This document shows positions 51,309 through 59,443 of a stretch of DNA of 64,000 bases, one piece after another. This DNA comes from an uncultured Eggerthellaceae bacterium (GTDB lineage: Bacteria > Actinomycetota > Coriobacteriia > Coriobacteriales > Eggerthellaceae). The stretch covers positions 1 through 64,000 of the forward strand of contig CANOIM010000012.1 in NCBI GenBank assembly GCA_947566075.1. Reading direction: 5' to 3'. The notes below the pieces were generated by a model. It was given only the letters and a program-made list of their open reading frames with translations, made no database searches and had not been told where the DNA came from. Every line of letters begins with the position of its first letter. Positions within the stretch are counted from its first letter, which is position 1. A program made the translations under genes and the position numbers.

Positions 51309-51337
51309 CTTCGCCCAAGCGAACGGGAAAGGGCTTC

Positions 51338-51433
51338 ATGAAGGCACTCGCGGCACATATCTCAAGCGCAGCCATCACGGCTGGCGTTGCCGCGGGCATC
51401 CGCGTTCGCATTTCCCGACGACGACTTTTCTAA
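51338..51433 (+). CDS. Arg-rich leader peptide upstream of argG
   Basis: A 31-codon frame, MKALAAHISSAAITAGVAAG then IRVRISRRRLF. Five of its last ten sense codons are Arg (CGC, CGC, CGA, CGA, CGA). AAAGGG stands 6 bp before ATG, and TTGACA/TATCAT form a promoter. The three CGA codons run into the 5' arm of a hairpin whose 3' arm follows the stop codon, then a T-rich tract. This is the layout of ribosome-mediated attenuation by the product amino acid, in front of argG. The peptide itself need have no function. Confidence 0.65.
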   Translation: MKALAAHISSAAITAGVAAGIRVRISRRRLF

Positions 51434-51446
51434 GTCGTCTTTCTCT
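51420..51446 (+). terminator. Attenuator-type hairpin overlapping the leader stop
   Basis: GACGACTT (51420-51427) pairs with AAGTCGTC (51432-51439) around a 4-base loop, followed by TTTCTCTTTT. Stem of 8 bp, so moderate strength. Confidence 0.6.
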
Positions 51447-51609
51447 TTTCTGAGGGACGTCTGCCATCTGTGGCTTGACGTGTGCCCTCGCACCCACACC
51501 CTTGCACCATCCAAGCGTCACCCCAGCACTACCTGAGACGCCCGCGCGTCTCACTCTTGAACCCGAACGGATCTCAGCCTGTAGGCTGACAGCATGAAGG
51601 AGCATCATC

Positions 51610-52869
51610 ATGGCGAAGGAAAAAGTGATACTGGCCTATTCCGGCGGTCTGGACACCTCGGTTTGCATCAAGTGGCTGCAAGAGCATTACGACCTGGACG
51701 TGATCGCCGTAGCGGGAGACCTCGGCCAAGACCACGAGGGCCTGGAAGCCATCAAGAAGAAGGCGCTGGAGTCCGGCGCCATCGACTGCCTGGTGGTGGA
51801 CATGCGCGAAGACTTCGCCAACGAATACCTGACCAGCGCCATGGCGGCCAACGCGTTGTATGAGAACAAATACCCGCTGGTGAGTGCGCTGTCTCGGCCG
51901 CTCATCGCGAAGCACCTGGTAGACGCCGCTCACATCTACGGCGCGAAGTACATCGCCCACGGCTGCACCGGCAAGGGCAATGACCAGGTGCGCTTCGAAT
52001 CCTCCATCCTCATGCTTGACCCTTCCCTGGAGATCATCGCCCCCGTGCGTGACTGGGACCTGGTCAGCCGGGACGAGGAGATGGCCTGGGCTGAGGAGCA
52101 TGGCATCCCCGTACCCACCACCAAGGCCTCGCCCTATTCCATTGATGACAACCTGTGGGGCCGGGCCATCGAATGCGGCGTGCTGGAAGACCCCTGGGCT
52201 GAGCCGCCGGAGGATATCTACACCATGACCGTGTCCCCGGAAACTGCGCCGGATGAGCCCACCTACGTTGACATCACCTTTGAGGCGGGCATCCCCTGCG
52301 CGCTCAACGGCGAACCCATGCGCTATCTGGACATCATCTACGCCATGAACGAATTGGCAGGTCAGAATGGCTTCGGGCGTTTGGACATGATCGAGAACCG
52401 GCTGGTGGGCGTGAAGAGCCGCGAATGCTACGAGGTGCCCGCTGCCCTAGCGCTGATCTGCGCCCACAAGGCGCTGGAGGATCTCTGCCTGGAACGCAGC
52501 GTGCTCCATTTCAAGCTGGGCATCGAACAGGCTTGGGCGGAACAGGTCTACAACGGCCTGTGGTTCTCGCCCCTGAAGGAAGCCCTAGACGCATTCCTGG
52601 CTGACACGCAGCAGTGCGTGACCGGCACCGTGAAGATCAAGCTCTATAAGGGTAGCTGCACGGTAGTGGGCCGGAAGAGCGTCTACTCCCTCTATGACCT
52701 GGGCTTGGCCACCTACGATGCCAACGACGCCTTCGACCACGACGCCGCCAAGGGCTTCATTGACCTGCACGTACTCCCCTGCAAGACCTGGGCGGAGAAC
52801 CGGCTCTCCCAAGGCGCGCGGATGCGCCAGTTCCAGGCTGTGAAGGAGACCAAGGACCAGTTCTCGTAA
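51610..52869 (+). CDS. argG: Argininosuccinate synthase
   Basis: A 419-residue enzyme that joins citrulline and aspartate using ATP, the penultimate step of arginine synthesis. LAYSGGLDTSV is the ATP pyrophosphatase P-loop; HGCTGKGNDQVRFE and DNLWGRAIE are signature segments. AAGGAG precedes ATG 51610. It follows the arginine leader by 176 bp and argH follows 105 bp later. Confidence 0.96.
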   Translation: MAKEKVILAYSGGLDTSVCIKWLQEHYDLDVIAVAGDLGQDHEGLEAIKKKALESGAIDCLVVDMREDFANEYLTSAMAANALYENKYPLVSALSRPLIAKHLVDAAHIYGAKYIAHGCTGKGNDQVRFESSILMLDPSLEIIAPVRDWDLVSRDEEMAWAEEHGIPVPTTKASPYSIDDNLWGRAIECGVLEDPWAEPPEDIYTMTVSPETAPDEPTYVDITFEAGIPCALNGEPMRYLDIIYAMNELAGQNGFGRLDMIENRLVGVKSRECYEVPAALALICAHKALEDLCLERSVLHFKLGIEQAWAEQVYNGLWFSPLKEALDAFLADTQQCVTGTVKIKLYKGSCTVVGRKSVYSLYDLGLATYDANDAFDHDAAKGFIDLHVLPCKTWAENRLSQGARMRQFQAVKETKDQFS

Positions 52870-52897
52870 GATAGGGCGAAAGGGTCAGTCACCGTAG

Positions 52898-52942
52898 GGC
52901 AGAACTTCAGTTCTGCCGTTCAAGCCCCACCAGGGGCTTGAA
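52898..52942. repeat. Two tandem palindromes between argG and argH
   Basis: GGCAGAACTTCAGTTCTGCC (52898-52917) is followed at once by TTCAAGCCCC-ACCA-GGGGCTTGAA (52919-52942). No T-tract follows. The first resembles a shortened form of the dispersed 22-bp palindrome, including a GTAG before it. Confidence 0.8.
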
Positions 52943-52974
52943 CAACGAAAAGGCATCAGGCGAAGGGAACATAC

Positions 52975-54354
52975 ATGGCACTCTGGTCAGGGAGATTCGA
53001 AGAAGGGGTTGACGCGTTCACCCAGCGGTTCGGCGCGTCATTGCCCGTTGACAAGGTGATGTATGCTCAGGATATCGCCGGGTCCAAGGCCCATGCCACC
53101 ATGTTGGCGGACCAGGGCATCATCTCCGCGGAGGATGCCCAGGCTATCTGCGCGGGCCTTGATGACATCCAGGCTGATATAGAAGCGGGCGTGTTCGCCT
53201 TCGACATCAATGACGAAGACATCCACATGGCCGTGGAGCGGGCACTGACGGAGCGCATCGGCAGTGCCGGGGCACGGCTGCATACGGGAAGGTCCCGCAA
53301 CGACCAGGTGGCTACGGACACGCGGCTGTTCGCCAAGGAGCGCTGCGACGCGCTGCTGGCGGCGAACGTGGCGCTCAGGGAGGCGCTCATCGGTCAGGCG
53401 GAGGCGCATCCTCAGGTCCTCATGCCCGGTTATACCCACTTGCAGCATGCGCAGCCAGTCCTCTTCGCTCACCATATGCTGGCCTACACGTGGATGTTCA
53501 GCCGTGACTATGATCGTCTGGCCGCGGCCAAGCGGGCAGCCGATGCCTGTCCTTTGGGAGCGGCTGCTTTGGCGGGCACCACCTACCCGCTGGATAGGTT
53601 CGCCACGGCCGAGGCTCTGGGGTTCAGCCATCCCATCCCCAATTCCCTGGATGCCGTGTCTGATAGGGATTTCCTGCTGGATCTGGTCTATGCAGCCAGC
53701 GTTTCCTGCATCCACCTGACGCGGCTCTGTGAGGAGCTGATCCTCTGGTCCAGCGCGGAATTCGGGTTCGTCACCCTGTCCGATTCCTATTCCACCGGCT
53801 CTTCCATCATGCCCCAGAAGAAGAACCCTGACTTCGCTGAGCTCATCCGCGGCAAGGCGGGGCGCGTGGTGGGCGACCTGATGGGGCTGCTCATGACGCT
53901 GAAGTCCCTGCCGCTGGCCTACAACAAGGACTTGCAGGAAGACAAAGAGGGCGCGTGGGATGCGGCCGACACGCTGGAGGATTGCTACCGCTGTGCGGCG
54001 GGGATGCTGGAGAACATGCAGGTGAATCCGGAAGCCATGATGGCCCAGGCGCGCAAGGGACATCTAGCCGCTACGGATGTGGCAGATTATCTGGCGAAGC
54101 GGGGCATGCCGTTCCGCCAGGCCCACGAGGTGGTGGGGCACCTGGTCTTGCTCTGTGAGAAGCGCGGGTGCAACCTGGATGACCTGACCCTGGAGGATTT
54201 CCGGGCGGAATCAGACCTCTTCGAAGATGACATCGTGGAGGAACTGGATCTGCGTCGCATCGTGGATGCGCGCACCACCTACGGCGGCACAGCCACCGAA
54301 GCCGTTCGTCATCAACTGACAGAGGCAAAAGCCACGCTTGAACAAAATGGTTAG
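52975..54354 (+). CDS. argH: Argininosuccinate lyase
   Basis: A 459-residue lyase releasing fumarate to give arginine. HTGRSRNDQVATD, TPxH-type YTHLQHAQPV and the flexible signature loop GSSIMPQKKNPD with the catalytic Ser are intact. It starts MALWSGRFEEGVD, a family hallmark. It probably shares the argG transcript. Confidence 0.96.
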   Translation: MALWSGRFEEGVDAFTQRFGASLPVDKVMYAQDIAGSKAHATMLADQGIISAEDAQAICAGLDDIQADIEAGVFAFDINDEDIHMAVERALTERIGSAGARLHTGRSRNDQVATDTRLFAKERCDALLAANVALREALIGQAEAHPQVLMPGYTHLQHAQPVLFAHHMLAYTWMFSRDYDRLAAAKRAADACPLGAAALAGTTYPLDRFATAEALGFSHPIPNSLDAVSDRDFLLDLVYAASVSCIHLTRLCEELILWSSAEFGFVTLSDSYSTGSSIMPQKKNPDFAELIRGKAGRVVGDLMGLLMTLKSLPLAYNKDLQEDKEGAWDAADTLEDCYRCAAGMLENMQVNPEAMMAQARKGHLAATDVADYLAKRGMPFRQAHEVVGHLVLLCEKRGCNLDDLTLEDFRAESDLFEDDIVEELDLRRIVDARTTYGGTATEAVRHQLTEAKATLEQNG

Positions 54355-54366
54355 TCAGGGAAAAAA

Positions 54367-54440
54367 TGGAGCGGGCGACGGGAATCGAACCCGCGTGGTC
54401 AGCTTGGGAAGCTGAAATTCTACCATTGAATCACGCCCGC
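54367..54440 (-). tRNA. tRNA-Gly (anticodon CCC)
   Basis: The 74-nt sequence on the minus strand folds as a cloverleaf: acceptor GCGGGCG/CGCCCGC, an anticodon loop TTCCCAA in a TCAGC/GCTGA stem (anticodon CCC), a GGTTCGATTCC T-arm, and an encoded TCCA 3' end, U73 as usual for Gly. Confidence 0.95.
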
Positions 54441-54481
54441 AATCCAACCCGACGAAGTATAGCACACCCCCTGTGAGCCGT

Positions 54482-55333
54482 TCACCCAAGATACTTTGCC
54501 CGGAGGGCTGCCTGCTTATCAGGACCGAAGCTCAAGCCTTTCTCTAGGTAAGCATCGAAGGACCCGTAGGCTTCATCAATGGAGGCCATGGCGCTGGCGA
54601 AATAATCAGAGAAGGCATAGAACGCCGCATCTATGCTGTTGTCCAGCCCTCGCAACCCCGGGATCTTCTCAGCCAGTTCATCCATCATCTTCTCAAGGTG
54701 GTTCCGCACGAACAGATTGGTGGCAAGGTAGTCTGCCTTGACGTTCTGCTCCGTCACTCCCAACGCGCGTTCGATGACTACAGCGGCTAGCCCCGCGCGG
54801 TCTTTGCCTTCGGTGCAATGCCACAGGATGGCCCCTTCGGGATTTTCAAGGGCTATGGTCAGGAAGGAACCATAGGCTATCCGCCCTGCTGGCGAGACCA
54901 GAGCATGCTCGTAGATGGAACGGACGATCCGGTGGATGTCTATCTGGGTTCCCGCAAGCTTCTTCAATTCCTCCCCCAGGTCTCCTTCGTGGGTAACACC
55001 CACCGCTTCGCCAGTGAGCACGGGCAGGTCATAGAAAGCGGTCTGAGGCAGTTTGCGGTACGGATCAGGGTCCTTCTCGCGTTCCAGCGTGGTTCTCAGG
55101 TCTACCACGCAGGCAAGGTGCAGGTCTGCGCGAAGGCGTTCCAGATCAGAGGAAGCAGCATGATGAAGCGCCCCTGATCGAAGCAGGCAGCCGGGTTTGA
55201 TGCGGCGGCCGTCGGCGGCTGGCATGCCGCCCAAGTCACGCGTGTTGGGCAAACCTTCGAAGGTGATATGACCGAAATCAGGGAAGCCCGGAATGGCTGA
55301 GGGCAGCTCAAGGGAAGAAGAGGATCCTGTCAT
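54482..55333 (-). CDS. Tyrosine-phosphatase-like protein (Y_phosphatase3 family)
   Basis: A 283-residue single-domain phosphatase. NTRDLGGMPAADGRRIKPG, VVDLRTTLERE and the catalytic loop HCTEGKDRAG (Cys and Arg of HCx5R) are present; the family commonly has HCTAGKDRTG. It is cytoplasmic by sequence and may act on phosphotyrosine, phosphoserine or phosphoinositides; substrate unknown. A ribosome site GAAAGGAACC precedes ATG 55333. It is downstream of the flavin-binding-type gene on the same strand. Confidence 0.85.
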   Translation of the reverse strand: MTGSSSSLELPSAIPGFPDFGHITFEGLPNTRDLGGMPAADGRRIKPGCLLRSGALHHAASSDLERLRADLHLACVVDLRTTLEREKDPDPYRKLPQTAFYDLPVLTGEAVGVTHEGDLGEELKKLAGTQIDIHRIVRSIYEHALVSPAGRIAYGSFLTIALENPEGAILWHCTEGKDRAGLAAVVIERALGVTEQNVKADYLATNLFVRNHLEKMMDELAEKIPGLRGLDNSIDAAFYAFSDYFASAMASIDEAYGSFDAYLEKGLSFGPDKQAALRAKYLG

Positions 55334-55421
55334 GATGGTTCCTTTCGCACGGGGTGTCTTCCCCAGAGTAACGGGAACGCAGCAGAAGGCCAGTTGACTT
55401 CTGTACCTGGAACCAAGCTGT

Positions 55422-55868
55422 TCACTCGTTCAGGAGGATAGGGGTCCAGCTGCCATCTATGTCGCAGAGCCAAGCTTCACCCTGGGTGAACGAGAACAGC
55501 GTGAGGCGCGGGTCTTCGGGGCCCTCGTAGCTTTCGCCCAAGGATTCCAGGTGCTCCCAAGCTGCGCGCCGCGTCTCAGCGCTGGTGCGGTCTTCCAGGT
55601 CAGCCTGGCCGCGCAGGATGATCCAGCCGCTTCCCGGCCTCCAGGCTGTCAGCTCGAACCGCGGATTCGCCTCCAGTTCGCGGTACACGTCCTTGGTCTT
55701 CGCCGTGGCGAACCATAGGCGCTCACCGTCTACGGCCGCGAAGCTGAACGGGCGCACGTGGGGCTGTCCATCAACGCTGGTAGCCAGATACCAAGCAGGT
55801 ACGCTGGTCAGATATGCCTGGATCTGGGCGACCTCTCTTTCGGTCCCCGTTCCGGTTCCCTTCGCCAT
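55422..55868 (-). CDS. Pyridoxamine-phosphate-oxidase-like FMN-binding protein
   Basis: A 148-residue split-barrel flavin-reductase-type protein: YLATSVDGQPHVRPFSF, RLWFATAKTKDVYRELEANPR and ELTAW are typical of the general stress FMN-binding group. Start ATG 55868, with GAAAGG upstream; a longer frame to 55940 overlaps ecfT and is rejected. It lies 46 bp after ecfT, downstream of the riboflavin transporter, consistent with flavin use. Confidence 0.85.
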   Translation of the reverse strand: MAKGTGTGTEREVAQIQAYLTSVPAWYLATSVDGQPHVRPFSFAAVDGERLWFATAKTKDVYRELEANPRFELTAWRPGSGWIILRGQADLEDRTSAETRRAAWEHLESLGESYEGPEDPRLTLFSFTQGEAWLCDIDGSWTPILLNE

Positions 55869-55914
55869 GATAGTGTCCTTTCCGTTCAGATGCTCCAATA
55901 CCGTGAGATCCCTT

Positions 55915-56730
55915 CTAGAGAACGCCTGTTTGCAGGCCATTCGCCATGATCACCGCTATCAGCATGACCGCCATCACTGCCACAGCCCCACCATCTCGGC
56001 CTGCGAAGACCAGCGGATGCAGCCGCGTGCGGCCCGTGCCCCCGTGATAGCAGCGCGCCTCCATGGCGGCCGAGAGCGTTTCCGCGTGGCGGAAGGCGCT
56101 GGCGAAGAGCGGCACCATGAGCGAAGACAATGATGTGGCACCGCCGCGGAACGGGTTGGCGGTGAAACGGGCACCGCGGCTTATCTGGGCTCGGTAGATG
56201 GTGCGCAGCTCGAAGGCGAACTGCGGCAGGAAGCGCAGAGCGATGCCCATCATCATGGCCAGCTCGTGGGCGGGGAAGCGGATCTTCGCCAGCGGCGTGA
56301 GCAGGCGTTCGAAGGCTTCAGTGATATCCAGGTTCGTGGTGGTCAGGGTGAGCAAGCTGACGCCCAGCAACAGCAACACCAATCGCACGGAGATGAACGC
56401 CGCGTGGATGAGCCCAGCTTCGGTGATGCAGAGGATCCCCCATTGGAAGTAGATCGTGCCACCTTGGACGAACAGCACATTTAGCAGCGCCGTGATGATG
56501 ACGATAAACAGCAAGGGCAGGATGGACCGGGCTGCTTGGGTAAGGGGAATGGCTGAAAGCAGGTAGAACAGCAGCGTGAAGGCGGCACAGACGGCCAGCG
56601 CCAGCCAGTTGTGGGCTACGAACACGATGACCATGAACGCCAAGGAGAGCAGCAGCTTCGTGCGCGGGTCCAGCCGATGGACGATGCTGGTTCCCGGCCA
56701 GTAGCGGCCGAAGATAGCCTTCTCACCCAT
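55915..56730 (-). CDS. ecfT: Energy-coupling factor transmembrane protein EcfT
   Basis: A 271-residue membrane subunit coupling the EcfA ATPases to the S component. Five or so spans, and two cytoplasmic coupling motifs, ISRGAR and MEARCYHGG, typical of EcfT. It follows the fused EcfA gene by 33 bp and belongs to the ribU operon. Confidence 0.92.
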   Translation of the reverse strand: MGEKAIFGRYWPGTSIVHRLDPRTKLLLSLAFMVIVFVAHNWLALAVCAAFTLLFYLLSAIPLTQAARSILPLLFIVIITALLNVLFVQGGTIYFQWGILCITEAGLIHAAFISVRLVLLLLGVSLLTLTTTNLDITEAFERLLTPLAKIRFPAHELAMMMGIALRFLPQFAFELRTIYRAQISRGARFTANPFRGGATSLSSLMVPLFASAFRHAETLSAAMEARCYHGGTGRTRLHPLVFAGRDGGAVAVMAVMLIAVIMANGLQTGVL

Positions 56731-56763
56731 GGGTCAGCCTTGTCGTCCGGTTCGCAGGCCCGA

Positions 56764-58554
56764 TCACAGGATCACGCGGCTCACGTCTTCCGCCAAGCTG
56801 TCTTCGTCATAGAGCGCCTGGTCTAAGGGCCAACCCCGTTGACGCAGCTGAAGCGCCAGGGCCTGAACAGCGGGTACTCCCAACCCAATGGCGTGGAGCG
56901 CCTCCTGGTCAGCGAAGACGGCGGCCGGAATGTCATCTGCGAAGACGCGCCCTTCGTTCAGTACGAGGATGCGGTCTGCCAGCTTCGCGATATCGTCCAT
57001 AGCATGGGACACCATCACGCAAGTGAGCCCCTGCTCGTGTAAGCGGCGGATGAGCGCCAGCAGCTCCTCGCGCCCCTGGGGGTCAAGCCCGGCCGCTGGT
57101 TCGTCCAGCACCAGGACCTGGGGCTCCATGGCCAGCACCCCGGCCAATGCCACGCGGCGTTGCTGACCTCCCGAAAGCTGGAACGGGCTCTTCCGAGCCA
57201 CGGCCTCAAAGTCAAGCCCCACCTGGGCCAGCGCCTTGCGCACGCGCCGGTCAACTTCTGCATCCTCAAGCCCCTGGTTGCGCGGCCCAAAGGCCACATC
57301 ATCATAAACGGTGGCTGCGAAGAGCTGATATTCCGGATACTGGAACACCAGCCCCACTGCTCCGCGCGCCTGCTGAGCCGCTTCCTTGGCAGCCAAGTCC
57401 TGCCCACGGAAGCGCACCTGTCCCTCTGTAGGCGTCAGCAACCGGTTCATCAGCTGGATGAGCGTGCTTTTCCCGCTGCCCGTATGCCCAGCTACGCCCA
57501 GGAATTCCCCCTCATGCACATCCAGGTTGATATGGCGAAGGGCCCAGAGGTCTTCCTGGTTTGTATAGGAGAAGCTCACGTCCTGGAAGCTGAGGAGCAC
57601 GGGAGTGTCAGGGGGACGGTTCTCTTGACACTCCTGGATCAGGGGGACGGTTCTCTCGACCCCCTTGACATTCCTGACGCTCTCCTTCTTCTCCGGCGCG
57701 GCCAATCGCACAAGCTGAGCCACTAGTTCCTCTTCCTGGATGCAAGGAGTCACAGTCACGCCTCGCTGGCGCAGCTTCAGCGAAAGGGAGGCGGCGAAGG
57801 GAACATCCAAGCTGAGCGCCTGGAGCTCTTCAGTGTGCGTAAGCACCTCTTCGGGCGGTCCGTCCAGGCAGATGCAGCCGTCATCCAGCACCACGACGCG
57901 CTGGGCCTGAGCGGCTTCTTCCATGAAATGGGTGATCATGATGATGGTGAGGCCTGCCTGATGCAGTTCCTGGCAAAGGCGCAAAAGCCCCTCGCGGCCG
58001 CGCGGGTCCAGCATGGCGGAGGCCTCATCCAGGATCAACAACGCTGGATCCATGGCCAGGATGCCCGCAATGGCCACCCGCTGCTTCTGGCCGCCCGAGA
58101 GCGCCGCGGTCTCCCGCTGCTGGAACCCTTGGAGGCCCACGCGGTCCAAAGCGGTGCTCACGCGCTGGGCCAGCTCTTCGGTAGGCACTCCCAGGTTCTC
58201 TGGCCCGAAGGCCACATCGTTCTCAACCAATGACGCCACCAGCTGATCATCCGGGTTCTGGAATACAAGGCCCGCATTGGATCGAATGAAATAAGTGGAT
58301 TCAGGGTCAGCGGTGTCTTGGCCAAAGGTGAGCACGCGGCCCGCATCGGGCGTGAGCAAGGCGTTCACGCACTTCGCTGTGGTCGATTTCCCCGAACCAT
58401 TGCCCCCCAACAGGCAGAGGAACTGGCCCTGAGGCACCTGGAGGCTTAGGTCACGGAACACGAAGCTGGTTCCGTCATAGGTGAACGAAGCGCTCTGGAA
58501 GCTGACGAAATCCTGAGCTATCGCGGGGGATGTGGTCACTGGGGAAGCGGTCAT
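56764..58554 (-). CDS. ecfA: Fused EcfA-EcfA ATPase of an energy-coupling factor transporter
   Basis: A 596-residue protein with two ABC ATPase halves. First half: GGNGSGKSTTAK (Walker A), Q-loop FQNPDDQ, LSGGQKQRV signature, LILDEASAMLD. Second half: GHTGSGKSTLIQ, FQYPEYQ, LSGGQQRRV, LVLDEPAAGLD. Note that the first site has DEASAMLD in place of DEPTAGLD. EcfA1 and EcfA2 are usually separate; here one protein supplies both. The linker (about residues 290-330) is encoded in part by a tandem repeat at 57603-57655. The gene abuts ribU with no gap. Confidence 0.92.
   Translation of the reverse strand: MTASPVTTSPAIAQDFVSFQSASFTYDGTSFVFRDLSLQVPQGQFLCLLGGNGSGKSTTAKCVNALLTPDAGRVLTFGQDTADPESTYFIRSNAGLVFQNPDDQLVASLVENDVAFGPENLGVPTEELAQRVSTALDRVGLQGFQQRETAALSGGQKQRVAIAGILAMDPALLILDEASAMLDPRGREGLLRLCQELHQAGLTIIMITHFMEEAAQAQRVVVLDDGCICLDGPPEEVLTHTEELQALSLDVPFAASLSLKLRQRGVTVTPCIQEEELVAQLVRLAAPEKKESVRNVKGVERTVPLIQECQENRPPDTPVLLSFQDVSFSYTNQEDLWALRHINLDVHEGEFLGVAGHTGSGKSTLIQLMNRLLTPTEGQVRFRGQDLAAKEAAQQARGAVGLVFQYPEYQLFAATVYDDVAFGPRNQGLEDAEVDRRVRKALAQVGLDFEAVARKSPFQLSGGQQRRVALAGVLAMEPQVLVLDEPAAGLDPQGREELLALIRRLHEQGLTCVMVSHAMDDIAKLADRILVLNEGRVFADDIPAAVFADQEALHAIGLGVPAVQALALQLRQRGWPLDQALYDEDSLAEDVSRVIL
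57603..57655. repeat. Tandem direct repeat inside the EcfA linker
   Basis: TCAGGGGGACGGTTCTC occurs at 57608-57624 and 57639-57655, 31 bp apart; GAGTGTCA (57603-57610) and TGACACTC (57626-57633) form inverted arms around the first. It codes for the ERTVPLIQECQENRPPDTP linker and resembles a hairpin repeat inserted in frame. Confidence 0.65.
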
Positions 58555-59211
58555 CTAGCGGCCCTGGACCTGGTCCTTCGGTGGCGTGATGAGGTTCGAT
58601 ATGGCTTTGTAGACCACCAAGGTGAGCACAGCATTCAGCGCCGCCTTCGCCAGATTGAACGGGATGAGCACGGGCACGATCATGGCTACCACCGCGTCCA
58701 GTGGGACGCCCAACCAACCGGGCGTGATGATGAGGTTGCCCACCACCGCCATGAGGATGGCCCCCAGGATGCCCAGCAGCAAGCCCAATAGGGCGCCACG
58801 GAAGGTATGCAGGCGCTGGTAGATGAGGGCCGTCGGGGCCACGAAGCCGATAACCACCAGGATGTTCATGACCGCCCCTGAGAAATCCGCCATCAACAGG
58901 CCGTGGAGGATGGCCCCCACGATGCCCACAGCCAAGCCACCAGCGGGGCCGTAGGCGAAGCCGCAGACCATGGCGGGCATGGCGGAGGCGTCATACTTGA
59001 GCCAGGTCACGCCGGGAAGCAGCGGGAATTCGATGAACGAAAGCAGCACGCCAATGGCGCAGAGCAGCGCCATGGTGACCAGCTGCTTGGTGGACCAGGT
59101 GTTCGTGTTCTTGAGCGCCGCCTGAGCCGTGGGCTGCTTGGGCCCTGGGGGTGCTACCGGTTGCTTGGGTTGCTTCGGGGTGCCCGAAGACAGGGAGCTT
59201 TTCCCGTTCAT
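58555..59211 (-). CDS. ribU: ECF transporter S component, riboflavin type
   Basis: A 218-residue membrane protein with five or six spans after a polar, Pro/Gln-rich N-terminus of about 45 residues that is longer than usual. The middle contains FPLLPGVTWLKYDASAMPAM, similar to RibU, where the substrate pocket is formed. An FMN riboswitch lies directly upstream, which supports riboflavin. AAAGGAA lies before ATG 59211; the longer frame to 59325 would run through the riboswitch and is rejected. Confidence 0.9.
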   Translation of the reverse strand: MNGKSSLSSGTPKQPKQPVAPPGPKQPTAQAALKNTNTWSTKQLVTMALLCAIGVLLSFIEFPLLPGVTWLKYDASAMPAMVCGFAYGPAGGLAVGIVGAILHGLLMADFSGAVMNILVVIGFVAPTALIYQRLHTFRGALLGLLLGILGAILMAVVGNLIITPGWLGVPLDAVVAMIVPVLIPFNLAKAALNAVLTLVVYKAISNLITPPKDQVQGR

Positions 59212-59222
59212 GAGGGTTCCTT

Positions 59223-59360
59223 TCTGCCTCTTCCATCCGGACTGTGACCGTTGGTTCCGGATTCTCACCGGATCAACCCCGCGCCGTACTGGGCGCGAAG
59301 CTCGCGGACTTGCCCTGGGGCTCACCGCCAGTGGGGAATTCCACCCCGCCCTGATGCAGA
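59223..59360 (-). promoter_or_regulatory. FMN riboswitch (RFN element)
   Basis: Read on the minus strand: P1 arm TCTGCATC, then GGGCGGGGTGGAATTCCCC, GGCGGTGAGCCC, a GCGCC/GGCGC-type arm, GATCCGGTGAGAATCCGG, AACGGTCACAGTCCGGATGG, and the closing P1 arm GAGGCAGA. These are the conserved blocks of the RFN aptamer. The aptamer ends 11 bp before the ribU start and overlaps the ribosome site, so control is likely at translation. Confidence 0.93.
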
Positions 59361-59443
59361 TATGTACGGGTGAATGCTAGCATAGGATGATGGAACGGGA
59401 CAGGTGTTTTTCATCATCATCCAGGCAACTGCGGGGGAAGACC

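Noticed and set aside
49944..51341. A 465-codon plus-strand frame
   Set aside because: It is antisense to helD, without motifs, and it overlaps the argG promoter.
51200..51433. A 77-codon frame ending at the leader stop
   Set aside because: It starts upstream of the promoter without a ribosome site; the 31-codon frame from ATG 51338 has one.
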